Below, piece after piece: positions 54,464 through 63,514 of a stretch of DNA of 64,000 nt. The notes under the pieces are model-generated. The model did no database searches. It was not told the DNA's origin and saw nothing but the letters and a program-made list of their open reading frames with translations. The DNA is from Thalassotalea_B piscium_A (GTDB taxonomy: Bacteria > Pseudomonadota > Gammaproteobacteria > Enterobacterales > Alteromonadaceae). The stretch spans positions 2,604,001 to 2,668,000 of the forward strand of contig CP186339.1 of the NCBI GenBank assembly GCA_049347715.1. Direction: 5' to 3'. A program made the translations under genes and the position numbers. Positions within the stretch are counted from its first letter, which is position 1, and each line of letters opens with the position of its first letter.

Positions 54464-54793
54464 TTAGGTCTCATTATTAACTTAAAAAAGCAGCATCAAA
54501 AGGGTTACGAGAAAACTTACATATAAATTATTGGCTATAAGTAACAGCACTAAAATACTCTAGCATCGTTTGTATTACTTAATGGGGATTAATTTAACTA
54601 ATACCATATTTAGTCTGTTACAAAACCTGTCAGATACATTCACAATGTGTAGCTACTTAATTCAATAATAAGGCTTGCAAGCTTAAGACAGCTTTAATCT
54701 CGCTTAATTGATTTTTGCTTTAGAAGAATAGTTAAAAGACGTCAATATTAAATAACAGAAGAATCACTTAAAATGGCTATTTATAGTTTACAG
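54464..54793. other. Intergenic region between the LacI-type gene and the ABC exporter gene
   Basis: 330 bases on the way from the lacI stop to the exporter start. It contains a small palindrome GCTTGCAAGC (54673-54682). I see no good terminator for the lacI gene, no gene, and no certain promoter. Confidence 0.35.
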
Positions 54794-55819
54794 CTACTTA
54801 CTTCCGCAAGATTCTCTTACCACTAAGTTTGTTGCCATTAATCGTGTTTGTGCTTGCTCTCCACTAATTAACTCTAAGAGTTTATCAACGAGAAGTTCTC
54901 CCGCTAATACGGTGTTTTGGCGAGCAGTAGTTAATGAAGGATAGGTAAAACTTGCAATGGGTATATCATCAAAGCCAACAATCGCAATATCTTGAGGCAC
55001 CTTTATATTGTACTCTTGCATTGCTTTCAATGCACCAACCGCAATTAAATCACTTGCAGCAAAAATAGCATCGCACGATAGTTTGGAATTAATTAAGGCT
55101 TTCATTGCCTCATAGCCGGATTCTTCGGTAGAAATCGCGTCAAACTGTAATGCAGAATCCACGGTAATATTAGCTTGTTGCAACGCATGACAATGACCTA
55201 AATAACGATCTTTAAATTCAGGTGCACCATTAGAAACACCCCCCAAAAAAGCAAATTTTTTGCGCCCATTATTTAACAAGTGCTCTGTCAACTGTTGACC
55301 ACCGTGAAAATTATCACAACCAACAGACACTACTGGTAACTCTTTGACTTCAGCGCCCCAGCGTACAAAATGAGTTTCTTGTTCGGTAAGTTGAATCAGT
55401 TTTTCACGATAAGAACGGTAGTCACCATAACCTAATAAGATAATACCGTCCGCTTTACGAGTATCTTCAAAATCGGCATGCCAATTATTATTCATCTGTT
55501 GAAATGACACTAACAGATCATAACCTCTTTTCGAACAGGCTCTAGTGATACTGCCCAGCATTGATAAGAAAAAGGGATTAATGAGTGAATCATCATTAGT
55601 AGGGTCTTCAAACAATAATAACGCAATGGTTTGGCTTTGTTGTGTACGCAAGCTACTAGCGTGTTTATCAACTTTATAGTTAAGTTCTTTTGCTATTTCT
55701 TGCACACGTTTACGTGTTTCTTCATTAACTAAAGGGCTATTTCTTAGCGCACGAGAAACCGTGGACTGAGAGACTCCAGCACGGTAAGCAATATCAAATG
55801 AGGTGTTTTTAGCTTTCAC
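54794..55819 (-). CDS. LacI-family transcriptional regulator of alpha-glucan metabolism
   Basis: Sugar-responsive DNA-binding regulator of 341 residues. The N-terminal helix-turn-helix and hinge are clear: DIAYRAGVSQSTVSRALRNS (about 9-28) through ELNYKVDKHASSLRT. The periplasmic-binding-protein-like effector domain follows, with VVSVGCDNFHGG, FLGGV, AIFAASDLIAVGAL and IVGFDDIPIASFTYPSLTT. It is divergent from the glgP operon, with two palindromes of LacI type (56071-56088, 56112-56125) in between and a third site at the sugar transporter (44884-44897). I infer control of maltodextrin or glycogen use; the inducer is unknown. Confidence 0.9.
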   Translation of the reverse strand: MKAKNTSFDIAYRAGVSQSTVSRALRNSPLVNEETRKRVQEIAKELNYKVDKHASSLRTQQSQTIALLLFEDPTNDDSLINPFFLSMLGSITRACSKRGYDLLVSFQQMNNNWHADFEDTRKADGIILLGYGDYRSYREKLIQLTEQETHFVRWGAEVKELPVVSVGCDNFHGGQQLTEHLLNNGRKKFAFLGGVSNGAPEFKDRYLGHCHALQQANITVDSALQFDAISTEESGYEAMKALINSKLSCDAIFAASDLIAVGALKAMQEYNIKVPQDIAIVGFDDIPIASFTYPSLTTARQNTVLAGELLVDKLLELISGEQAQTRLMATNLVVRESCGSK

Positions 55820-56070
55820 TTTTTGGCTCGCACACGTTAGTTATCTTTTAGCAAAAGTATTTATTCATACTACCTGAGCAATTCATTGAAGTATAGCTAA
55901 AAAAATGAAGCTTAGACAATAGCCTTAGCTGTATTTTATTAATAAATTCAACTAGTAACAATTAACTTTTTATCTTTAAAACATATCAAGCACCTATTTT
56001 TAACGGATAAAATCAAGAAAAACTAAATAATTGAATGTAAAAGCCAATAGCTAAATCATTTCCTTGCCGA

Positions 56071-56088
56071 TATGCATACGTATGCATA
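56071..56088. promoter_or_regulatory. LacI-type operator 1 in the lacI-glgP region
   Basis: TATGCATACGTATGCATA is a perfect 18-base palindrome with the central CG typical of LacI-family operators. It lies 39 bases, centre to centre, from operator 2. Confidence 0.85.
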
Positions 56089-56111
56089 GCAAAATCCCCT
56101 ATTTCACTTCA

Positions 56112-56125
56112 TGCATACGTATGTA
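56112..56125. promoter_or_regulatory. LacI-type operator 2 in the lacI-glgP region
   Basis: TGCATACGTATGTA has one mismatch to the perfect palindrome of operator 1. It ends 5 bases before the -35-like TTGCTC of the candidate glgP promoter, the same gap as at the transporter gene. Confidence 0.8.
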
Positions 56126-56130
56126 ACTCA

Positions 56131-56160
56131 TTGCTCTATTTATCAGCTTAAGCATAATAA
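56131..56160 (+). promoter_or_regulatory. Candidate sigma-70 promoter of the glgP operon
   Basis: TTGCTC (56131-56136) and TAATAA (56155-56160) with an 18-base spacer; CATAAT two bases earlier is an alternative -10 with a 16-base spacer. Assigned by eye from position behind operator 2. Confidence 0.4.
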
Positions 56161-56311
56161 ATAATAATATTTTATTGATGAAATTAAACACGATAGCTAC
56201 GACAAAAATGTCTCGCAGCAATTAAGCCGATTTACCACTATCACTTTTTTGACGATTATTTTCACTCTGCACTTTATCGTTTAAGTGCATGTAACGAGTA
56301 CAAGAATTATT

Positions 56312-58828
56312 ATGGTTACTAAAACTAAAAACATTAATGTAAGCACACATCAAAATACATTAGATAGCGACACGCTAAAAGCACGTATTGAACATCATTT
56401 GTCATACACTTTAGGTGATATCATCATTAGTGATGATATTGATAAACAATGTAACGAAACTAAACAAGCATACTGGCATGCTACCTCTTTAGCATTAAAT
56501 GAAGTTATCGTTGAAAAACTCAATCAAAGTCAATTACGCCAAAGCCAATCAGCTTGTAAAAGTGTTAACTATTTATCCCTTGAATATTTGATGGGTCGTT
56601 TACTCGCGAATAACTTACATAATTTAAACTTGTTTCATTCAGCTGATAGCGCCTTAAAAAGTTTAGGTTTTGAACTTGCTGATTTGTGTGAACAAGGGGC
56701 TGATTTAGCATTAGGTAATGGTGGTTTAGGTCGTTTAGCTGCGTGTTTCTTAGATTCATTAGCCACCTTAGATTATAACGCGATGGGCTATGGCATCCAT
56801 TATCAACACGGTTTATTTAAACAACACTTTAAAGATGGACATCAAATAGAAACCCCTGATATGTGGCGTGAATTTGGCAGCCCTTGGGAAATTTGCCGTC
56901 CAGAATCAACACAATTAATTCCTCTTTATGGTCATGTAGAAGAAATAGCACAAGCTGATGGCAGTACACTCGCTAAATGGACAGCGGGTAAAATGTTAAA
57001 AGGCATACCTTATGATATTCCAATTGTTGGCTATAACTCTAATACCGTTAATGCACTCAGATTATGGGAATGTCGTGCCGACTCAGCCTTTGATTGGGAT
57101 AAATTTAACAAGGGTGATTATTTGATGGCACTTGAACAACAAGTGCATGCTGAAATCGTGTCAAAGGTCCTCTACCCTAATGACGAACATGCAGCCGGCC
57201 AAGAATTACGCTTTATTCAACAGTATTTTTTCTGTGCCTGCTCGGTTAGAGATATTATTAAACGTTATCAAGCTCAATACGGTCCATTAACCCCAGAGCA
57301 GAGCAAACACTTTGCCAGCAAAGTTGCTATTCAACTTAACGATACACATCCTACTATTGCGATTTTAGAGTTGATGCGTTTGCTACTGGACGAATATCAA
57401 TTTCAATGGCAAGAAGCATGGCAACTTGCACGTAAGGTTTTTGCTTACACTAATCATACCTTATTGCCTGAAGCATTAGAAAAATGGCCGGTTAGCTTAT
57501 TTGAGAAAGTATTACCTCGCCACTTAACGATTTTATATCGCATTAACGAAGCATTCCTTAATGAAGAAGTAAATACACTCTGGCCTAATGATAATGATAT
57601 GCGCAGAGCACTTTCAATTATTGAAGAAGGTACTGAACGTAAAGTCCGTATGGCACATTTATGTGTTGTAACGTCACATAAAGTCAATGGTGTAGCGCAG
57701 GTACATTCAGACTTAGTGAAAAGTGATCTTTTTCCTGAATTTAACCAATTATGGCCAGAAAAATTAACCAACGTGACTAACGGTATAACACCGCGTCGTT
57801 GGTTAAAAGCCTGTAACCCCTTGCTATCTGAATTACTTAATAACACGATTAAAGACGACTGGGCCAAAGACCTCAACAGCTTGTCTCAATTAAGACATAA
57901 AGCAGACGATGCTGAATTTCAAACGCAGTTTATGCAAATTAAACATCAAAACAAAATAGCATTAACAAAAGAGATTAAAATCTTAACCGGTATTACCGTC
58001 AGCCCAGATGCGATATTTGATGTGCAAATTAAACGCTTACACGAATACAAACGCCAGCACTTAAATTTACTACATATTATTGCACTATATCGACGTTTGT
58101 TAGCAAATCCAGCCATGGATATGCACCCACAAGTATTTATTTTTGGAGCTAAAGCTGCTCCTGGTTACAAGTTAGCAAAAGACATTATTTTCGCCATTAA
58201 TAAAGTAGCTGACAAAATTAATAATGATGCGCGTATTCAGGACAAACTTAAAGTAGTGTTTTTACCCAACTACCGTGTGAGTTTAGCTGAAAAAATCATT
58301 CCCGCTTCTGATGTTTCTGAGCAAATATCTACAGCAGGCAAAGAAGCTTCAGGTACAGGAAATATGAAGTTAGCCCTTAATGGCGCAGTAACTGTTGGCA
58401 CTTTAGATGGCGCAAATATCGAAATTGCTGAAGAAGTGGGTAACGACAATATATTTATCTTTGGCTTAACGGTTGATGAAGTAAAAAACCTCGATAAAAA
58501 CGGTTATAACCCGCAACAGTATTACCAAAATAACGAAGAAATCAAAGCCTGTTTAGATTGGTTAGACACTGACTACTTTACCCCTGGAAATGCAGGAGCA
58601 TTAGCTTCATTAAAAGACAGCCTTCTCAATAATGGCGACCCATATAAAGTATTAGCTGATTTTCAATCGTATTCTGATGCACAACAAGCCTTGAATCTAG
58701 CTTATAAAAACCCGCAACGTTGGGCGCGTATGGCTATTTTAAATACCGCACTAATGGGTAAGTTTAATTCGGATCGTTCAATTGAAGATTATGTTGCCAA
58801 TATTTGGCAGTTAGTACCACTTAACTAA
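56312..58828 (+). CDS. glgP: Glycogen/maltodextrin phosphorylase
   Basis: PLP-dependent phosphorylase of 838 residues releasing glucose-1-phosphate from alpha-1,4-glucans. ATG 56312 (MVTKTKNINVSTHQN) is preferred over a GTG nine codons upstream that has no ribosome-binding site. The PLP lysine is Lys686 in EASGTGNMKLALNG; SLEYLMGRLL, ALGNGGLGRLAACFLDS and QLNDTHP are conserved. Glycogen (GlgP) and maltodextrin (MalP) forms cannot be separated by eye. The association with branching and debranching enzymes favours GlgP, and malQ would fit either. First gene of glgP-glgB-glgX-malQ. Confidence 0.94.
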   Translation: MVTKTKNINVSTHQNTLDSDTLKARIEHHLSYTLGDIIISDDIDKQCNETKQAYWHATSLALNEVIVEKLNQSQLRQSQSACKSVNYLSLEYLMGRLLANNLHNLNLFHSADSALKSLGFELADLCEQGADLALGNGGLGRLAACFLDSLATLDYNAMGYGIHYQHGLFKQHFKDGHQIETPDMWREFGSPWEICRPESTQLIPLYGHVEEIAQADGSTLAKWTAGKMLKGIPYDIPIVGYNSNTVNALRLWECRADSAFDWDKFNKGDYLMALEQQVHAEIVSKVLYPNDEHAAGQELRFIQQYFFCACSVRDIIKRYQAQYGPLTPEQSKHFASKVAIQLNDTHPTIAILELMRLLLDEYQFQWQEAWQLARKVFAYTNHTLLPEALEKWPVSLFEKVLPRHLTILYRINEAFLNEEVNTLWPNDNDMRRALSIIEEGTERKVRMAHLCVVTSHKVNGVAQVHSDLVKSDLFPEFNQLWPEKLTNVTNGITPRRWLKACNPLLSELLNNTIKDDWAKDLNSLSQLRHKADDAEFQTQFMQIKHQNKIALTKEIKILTGITVSPDAIFDVQIKRLHEYKRQHLNLLHIIALYRRLLANPAMDMHPQVFIFGAKAAPGYKLAKDIIFAINKVADKINNDARIQDKLKVVFLPNYRVSLAEKIIPASDVSEQISTAGKEASGTGNMKLALNGAVTVGTLDGANIEIAEEVGNDNIFIFGLTVDEVKNLDKNGYNPQQYYQNNEEIKACLDWLDTDYFTPGNAGALASLKDSLLNNGDPYKVLADFQSYSDAQQALNLAYKNPQRWARMAILNTALMGKFNSDRSIEDYVANIWQLVPLN

Positions 58829-58873
58829 TGACTATCGGCCAGTTGAATTTTAAGAAAAACAACGTTTTGTTTG

Positions 58874-58892
58874 TGGGTTGGTCTTTAACCCA
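58874..58892 (+). other. Small hairpin between glgP and glgB
   Basis: TGGGTT / AACCCA with a 7-base loop lies in the 174-base gap between glgP and glgB. It has no T-run, so it is more likely an mRNA processing or stability element than a terminator, if it matters at all. Confidence 0.3.
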
Positions 58893-59002
58893 TCGAGTAC
58901 CTTCGTTACCTAAGAAGTTATTTGATGGCATAACTGACGGCCTACAATTAAAAAATCGACACTAATACGTTGTAAGCCAACCACTTTAGCACAGGAAAAT
59001 AG

Positions 59003-61225
59003 ATGAGTTTATCTCAACAAGACATTAATGATTTAGTTCACGCACAACATGATTCCCCCCATGATGTGCTTGGGCTACACATGTTTGAAGGTGATAAGGT
59101 ATTAACCATTACTTGTTTTTTTCCTGCCGCTATTTCCATTGATATTATTGCCACTAAAACAGGTAAAACGCTTGGCACGTTAACAAAAGTTCACCAAGAG
59201 GGATTATTTTCATTAAAGCTACGGCGAAAAAATAATTTTGCCTACCAATTAAAGGTCACCAAAAACACGAATACAAACCAAACAAATAGCGAGTTATTAC
59301 ACGACCCTTTTAGTTTCTCCCCTTCGTTAGATGAGCTTGATCTTCACTTACTTAATGAGGGCAAGCATTTAAAGCCTTACACTAAACTTGGCGCACATAT
59401 AATTAACCATCAAAAAGTTAATGGCGTATCGTTTGCCGTCTGGGCGCCCAATGCTAGCCAAGTTGCTGTTGTTGGTGACTTTAATCAATGGGATAGTCGT
59501 TGTCATCCACTGAAAAACCTTACCTTTAAGAACAAACCTTCAGGCTATTGGAGCATTTTTATCCCTCAAGCTTATGAAGGGCAATGCTATAAATTTGAAT
59601 TGAAAAATAACCAAGGTGAAATACTACCGTTAAAAGCTGACCCTTATGGCATACAAGCACAATACCGCCCAGAAACAGCATCCATTATTAGCGCTGAAAT
59701 AAACTACCCATGGCAAGACCAACAATGGATAGCTATGCGCAAGCAACGTAATAAAAATGATGCCCCTATTTCTATTTATGAAGTGCATCTAGGTTCGTGG
59801 CGTAGAGACGAAAACAATCAATATTTAAATTATCGCGACATTGCCATGCAACTGATCCCTTATGTGCTGAAAATGGGGTTTACTCATATTCAGTTAATGC
59901 CAATCAGCGAATATCCGTTTGATGGTTCATGGGGATATCAACCCGTAGGTTTGTTTGCCGCCACCTCAAGATTTGGTAACGAACAAGATTTTCAATACTT
60001 AGTTGAGCAATGTCACAATGCCAATATTGGTTTAATAATTGACTGGGTGCCAGGGCACTTTCCTTCAGACCCTCATGGTTTAGCACAATTTGATGGTACC
60101 CATTTATTTGAACATGAAGATCCACGGCAAGGTTTTCATCCTGACTGGAATACATTCATTTATAATTACGGGCGCACTGAAGTAACAAACTTTTTACGTG
60201 CTTCCGCCATGCATTGGTTAGATAAATATCATGTTGATGGTATACGCGTTGATGCCGTCGCCTCTATGCTCTATCTTGATTACAGCCGTAAAGAAGGTGA
60301 ATGGATCCCTAATAAACACGGCGGTCGTGAAAATCTCGAAGCAGTTGCCTTTTTACAAGCCTTTAACAGCGAATTGTATCAACAACATCCCGATTGTTTT
60401 TCTGTTGCGGAAGAATCAACCTCTTGGCCCGGTGTAACTAAGCCCGTTCATCAAGGAGGTTTAGGCTTTGGTTACAAGTGGAACATGGGGTGGATGAATG
60501 ACTCACTAACCTACATGAAGCGAGATCCTATTCACCGTTGTCATCATCATAATGAATTAAGCTTTGGGTTAGTTTACGCATTTGATGAAAACTTTATTTT
60601 ACCCCTAAGTCATGACGAAGTGGTTCACGGTAAAGGTTCATTAATTGCAAAAATGCCTGGTGATGCCTGGCAGCAGTTTGCTAATTTACGTGCTTATTAT
60701 GGGTTTATGTGGGCGCATCCTGGTAAAAAATTACTCTTTATGGGTTGTGAATTTGCTCAAGGTAAAGAGTGGGATCATGACCATCAACTGGACTGGCACC
60801 AGTTAGATATCCATTGGCATAGCGGCGTACAAACATTAATTAAAGATCTGAATAAGATCTATACAAGCACCCCTGCACTTTATCAACAAGATTGTTCCGT
60901 TGATGGCTTTTCATGGCTTGATCACGAAAATGCAGAGCAATCAATTTATAGCTTTATTCGCTTTGATAAAAACTATGAAAACCCCGTTGTTGTTATCTGT
61001 AATTTTACACCAACAGTTCACCAGCAGTATCAAGTGGGCGTACCTCTAGCAGGTGAATATTATGAATTAATTAACTCTGATGCTGAAATTTATTCTGGTG
61101 AAAATCATCTAAATACGAGTGCGATAACTTGTAATCACCAACCATGGCAAGGTCAGCCCTATTCAATAAATATTACCCTTCCAGCCTTAAGTACCGTTAT
61201 GTTTTCACTAAGACAGGCTAGCTAA
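59003..61225 (+). CDS. glgB: 1,4-alpha-glucan branching enzyme
   Basis: GH13 enzyme of 740 residues that makes alpha-1,6 branches in glycogen. Two N-terminal beta-sandwich modules (the second, CBM48, at about 130-225: GVSFAVWAPNASQVAVVGDFN) precede the catalytic barrel. The nucleophile is Asp417 in GIRVDAVASML, the acid/base Glu470 in SVAEESTSWPG, and the third carboxylate lies in LPLSHDEVVHGKGSL. Length matches long-form GlgB. CAGGAAAA precedes the ATG. glgX starts three bases after the stop. Confidence 0.96.
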   Translation: MSLSQQDINDLVHAQHDSPHDVLGLHMFEGDKVLTITCFFPAAISIDIIATKTGKTLGTLTKVHQEGLFSLKLRRKNNFAYQLKVTKNTNTNQTNSELLHDPFSFSPSLDELDLHLLNEGKHLKPYTKLGAHIINHQKVNGVSFAVWAPNASQVAVVGDFNQWDSRCHPLKNLTFKNKPSGYWSIFIPQAYEGQCYKFELKNNQGEILPLKADPYGIQAQYRPETASIISAEINYPWQDQQWIAMRKQRNKNDAPISIYEVHLGSWRRDENNQYLNYRDIAMQLIPYVLKMGFTHIQLMPISEYPFDGSWGYQPVGLFAATSRFGNEQDFQYLVEQCHNANIGLIIDWVPGHFPSDPHGLAQFDGTHLFEHEDPRQGFHPDWNTFIYNYGRTEVTNFLRASAMHWLDKYHVDGIRVDAVASMLYLDYSRKEGEWIPNKHGGRENLEAVAFLQAFNSELYQQHPDCFSVAEESTSWPGVTKPVHQGGLGFGYKWNMGWMNDSLTYMKRDPIHRCHHHNELSFGLVYAFDENFILPLSHDEVVHGKGSLIAKMPGDAWQQFANLRAYYGFMWAHPGKKLLFMGCEFAQGKEWDHDHQLDWHQLDIHWHSGVQTLIKDLNKIYTSTPALYQQDCSVDGFSWLDHENAEQSIYSFIRFDKNYENPVVVICNFTPTVHQQYQVGVPLAGEYYELINSDAEIYSGENHLNTSAITCNHQPWQGQPYSINITLPALSTVMFSLRQAS

Positions 61226-61228
61226 CTA

Positions 61229-63511
61229 ATGGCACAGTCTGATGTCATTCACCCTACGCCTAAGCTAGATAGTTATGGGATAAAATCAGGGCGATCTTAT
61301 CCGCTTGGGGCAACTTGTGATCAACAAGGCACTAACTTTGCCCTGTTTTCGGCTAATGCCACTAAGGTGGAACTTTGTCTTTTTGATGATCTTGGCATTG
61401 AAGAAATTGCGCGTATCGAATTACCAGAATTTACTGATGATATTTGGCATGGTTACATTGAAGGAATAACTGCAGGTTGCAAATATGGTTACCGCGTACA
61501 TGGACCGTTCGAACCTCATAATGGCCATCTTTTTAATCCTAATAAGTTATTACTTGACCCCTATGCTAAGAAAATATCAGGAAAGTTTATTTCATCTGAT
61601 AGTCACTATAGTTACAAGATTAACACTAGCAGTGAAGAAAACGATTTCAGCCTTAATCAATTAAATAATGCAGCCTATCTACCTAAATGTGTTGTGACAC
61701 CGCCTTTGCAATCATGCCATTCACACCAGCAGATAAAACATAGTGACACCATTATTTATGAAATGCATGTAAAAGGTTTTACTCAATTAAACCCCAACAT
61801 TCCTGCCGAATTTAAAGGCACCTATGCTGGACTTGCCACTCAAGCAGTTTGCGACTATTTAACTGATTTAGGAATAACGACAGTTGAATTGCTGCCCGTT
61901 CATCAGTTTTTAAATGAAACGTTTATTGAACAAAAAACACTAACTAACTACTGGGGTTATAACTCGATAGGCTTTTTTCTGCCTCATGATCAATATAGCC
62001 ACAGTGGTGAACGTGAAGAATTCAAACAAATGGTGGAAAACTTTCACCAAGCAGGTATCGAGGTTATTTTAGATGTTGTATATAACCATACCGCTGAAGG
62101 TAATGAGTCAGGAGCAACTTACAGTTTTAAAGGTATAGATAACGCCAGTTATTATCGCCTGCAAGATGAAGATAAACGCTATTACGCTAATTATTCAGGG
62201 TGTGGCAACACGTTAAATATTCAGCACCCTCGAGTAATGCAACTAGTATTAGACAGTTTACGCTATTGGGTTGACGCAATGGGAGTAGACGGTTTTCGTT
62301 TTGATCTAGCCACTATTTTAGGACGAGAGAACAAAAGTTTTAATCCCTACAATAGTTTTTTTAATGCACTTCGCCAAGATCCTATATTAGCCAAAGTAAA
62401 GCTGATTGCTGAACCTTGGGATATTGGTGAAAGTGGTTATCAACTTGGGAAATTTCCAAACAATTGGTTGGAGTGGAATGACAGGTTTAGAGATACTTGC
62501 CGTAAATTTTGGCGTGGCGATAAAGGCATAGCTCCCGAGTTTGCTCGCAGACTTCACGGCTCTAGTGATTTATTTGAAAAACCAGGTCGCCGCCCTAGTG
62601 CTAGCGTTAATATGATCACCAGTCATGACGGTTTTACCTTACATGATTTAGTCACCTATAAAAACAAGCATAATCACGCTAATGGTGAACACAATGAAGA
62701 TGGTCATAATGCAAATTTTAGCGCCAATTTTGGGATTGAAGGACCTTGTGATGACCTTGCCATAAATCAATTGCGAGCAAGACAAAAACGTAACTTATTA
62801 ACCACTTTATTTATTGCTCAAGGCACGCCTATGTTACTAGCGGGTGATGAAATAGCCCACAGCCAACAAGGTAATAATAATGCTTACTGTCAAGACAATG
62901 AAATCACATGGCTAAATTGGCAAAAGCCAGAAAACCAAACAGAACACTCATTTACTAAACAGTTGATCGCTTTAAGAAAAGCACACCCTCTGCTTAATAG
63001 AAACCACTACCAACATGGCTTAATTGTCTCAGAAAAAACAGGCTTGCCAGATATTAGTTGGCTCAATTGTGCTGGAGAATTAATGACTAAAAACGACTGG
63101 CAGCACACAAATTTAAAGTGTTTTGCCATGCTTTTAGCTGAAACTAAGTCTAGCAATCCAATGAATAAACAAATTGACAAGCAAAGCAAAAGTAAAACTG
63201 AACAAGACGATGCTTTGTTAGTTATTTTTAATGCACATCCCCATGACATCAATTACCAACTTCCAACATTAAATGGTAGTTGGCAACGATTAATTGATAC
63301 CGCAACAGAAAACATTAATACAGAGATCGCAAGCGATACCTGCACAAATATGATTAAACCTTTATTAACGATAACAGCACACAGCTGCGTTGTACTCAGT
63401 TTTAGACTATGGCATAGGCAAATAGCTCCAACCGCACATGCATCATTAAAATCATCACAAGATTTGCCACAAGCAAATGCTTTACAGCAAATAAATAGTA
63501 TAGAGAATTAG
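61229..63511 (+). CDS. glgX: Glycogen debranching enzyme GlgX (isoamylase type)
   Basis: GH13 alpha-1,6-glucosidase of 760 residues that trims phosphorylase-limited branches from glycogen. N-terminal CBM48-like domain (GATCDQQGTNFALFSANATKVELCLFD, about 28-54), then the catalytic barrel. Nucleophile Asp359 is in GFRFDLATILG and acid/base Glu395 in IAEPWDIGE; NMITSHDGFTLHDLV and LLAGDEIAHSQQGNNNAY are typical of GlgX/isoamylase. The C-terminal region (about 630-760) is more variable and somewhat longer than in E. coli GlgX (about 657 residues). It fits between glgB and malQ with almost no gaps. Confidence 0.95.
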   Translation: MAQSDVIHPTPKLDSYGIKSGRSYPLGATCDQQGTNFALFSANATKVELCLFDDLGIEEIARIELPEFTDDIWHGYIEGITAGCKYGYRVHGPFEPHNGHLFNPNKLLLDPYAKKISGKFISSDSHYSYKINTSSEENDFSLNQLNNAAYLPKCVVTPPLQSCHSHQQIKHSDTIIYEMHVKGFTQLNPNIPAEFKGTYAGLATQAVCDYLTDLGITTVELLPVHQFLNETFIEQKTLTNYWGYNSIGFFLPHDQYSHSGEREEFKQMVENFHQAGIEVILDVVYNHTAEGNESGATYSFKGIDNASYYRLQDEDKRYYANYSGCGNTLNIQHPRVMQLVLDSLRYWVDAMGVDGFRFDLATILGRENKSFNPYNSFFNALRQDPILAKVKLIAEPWDIGESGYQLGKFPNNWLEWNDRFRDTCRKFWRGDKGIAPEFARRLHGSSDLFEKPGRRPSASVNMITSHDGFTLHDLVTYKNKHNHANGEHNEDGHNANFSANFGIEGPCDDLAINQLRARQKRNLLTTLFIAQGTPMLLAGDEIAHSQQGNNNAYCQDNEITWLNWQKPENQTEHSFTKQLIALRKAHPLLNRNHYQHGLIVSEKTGLPDISWLNCAGELMTKNDWQHTNLKCFAMLLAETKSSNPMNKQIDKQSKSKTEQDDALLVIFNAHPHDINYQLPTLNGSWQRLIDTATENINTEIASDTCTNMIKPLLTITAHSCVVLSFRLWHRQIAPTAHASLKSSQDLPQANALQQINSIEN

Positions 63512-63514
63512 CCC

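Larger units (their letters stand above)
55820..56311. other. Divergent control region lacI / glgP
   Basis: About 490 bases containing two LacI-type operators and a candidate glgP promoter, listed separately. About 240 bases next to lacI show nothing I recognise; a long AT-rich untranslated leader precedes glgP. Confidence 0.5.
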
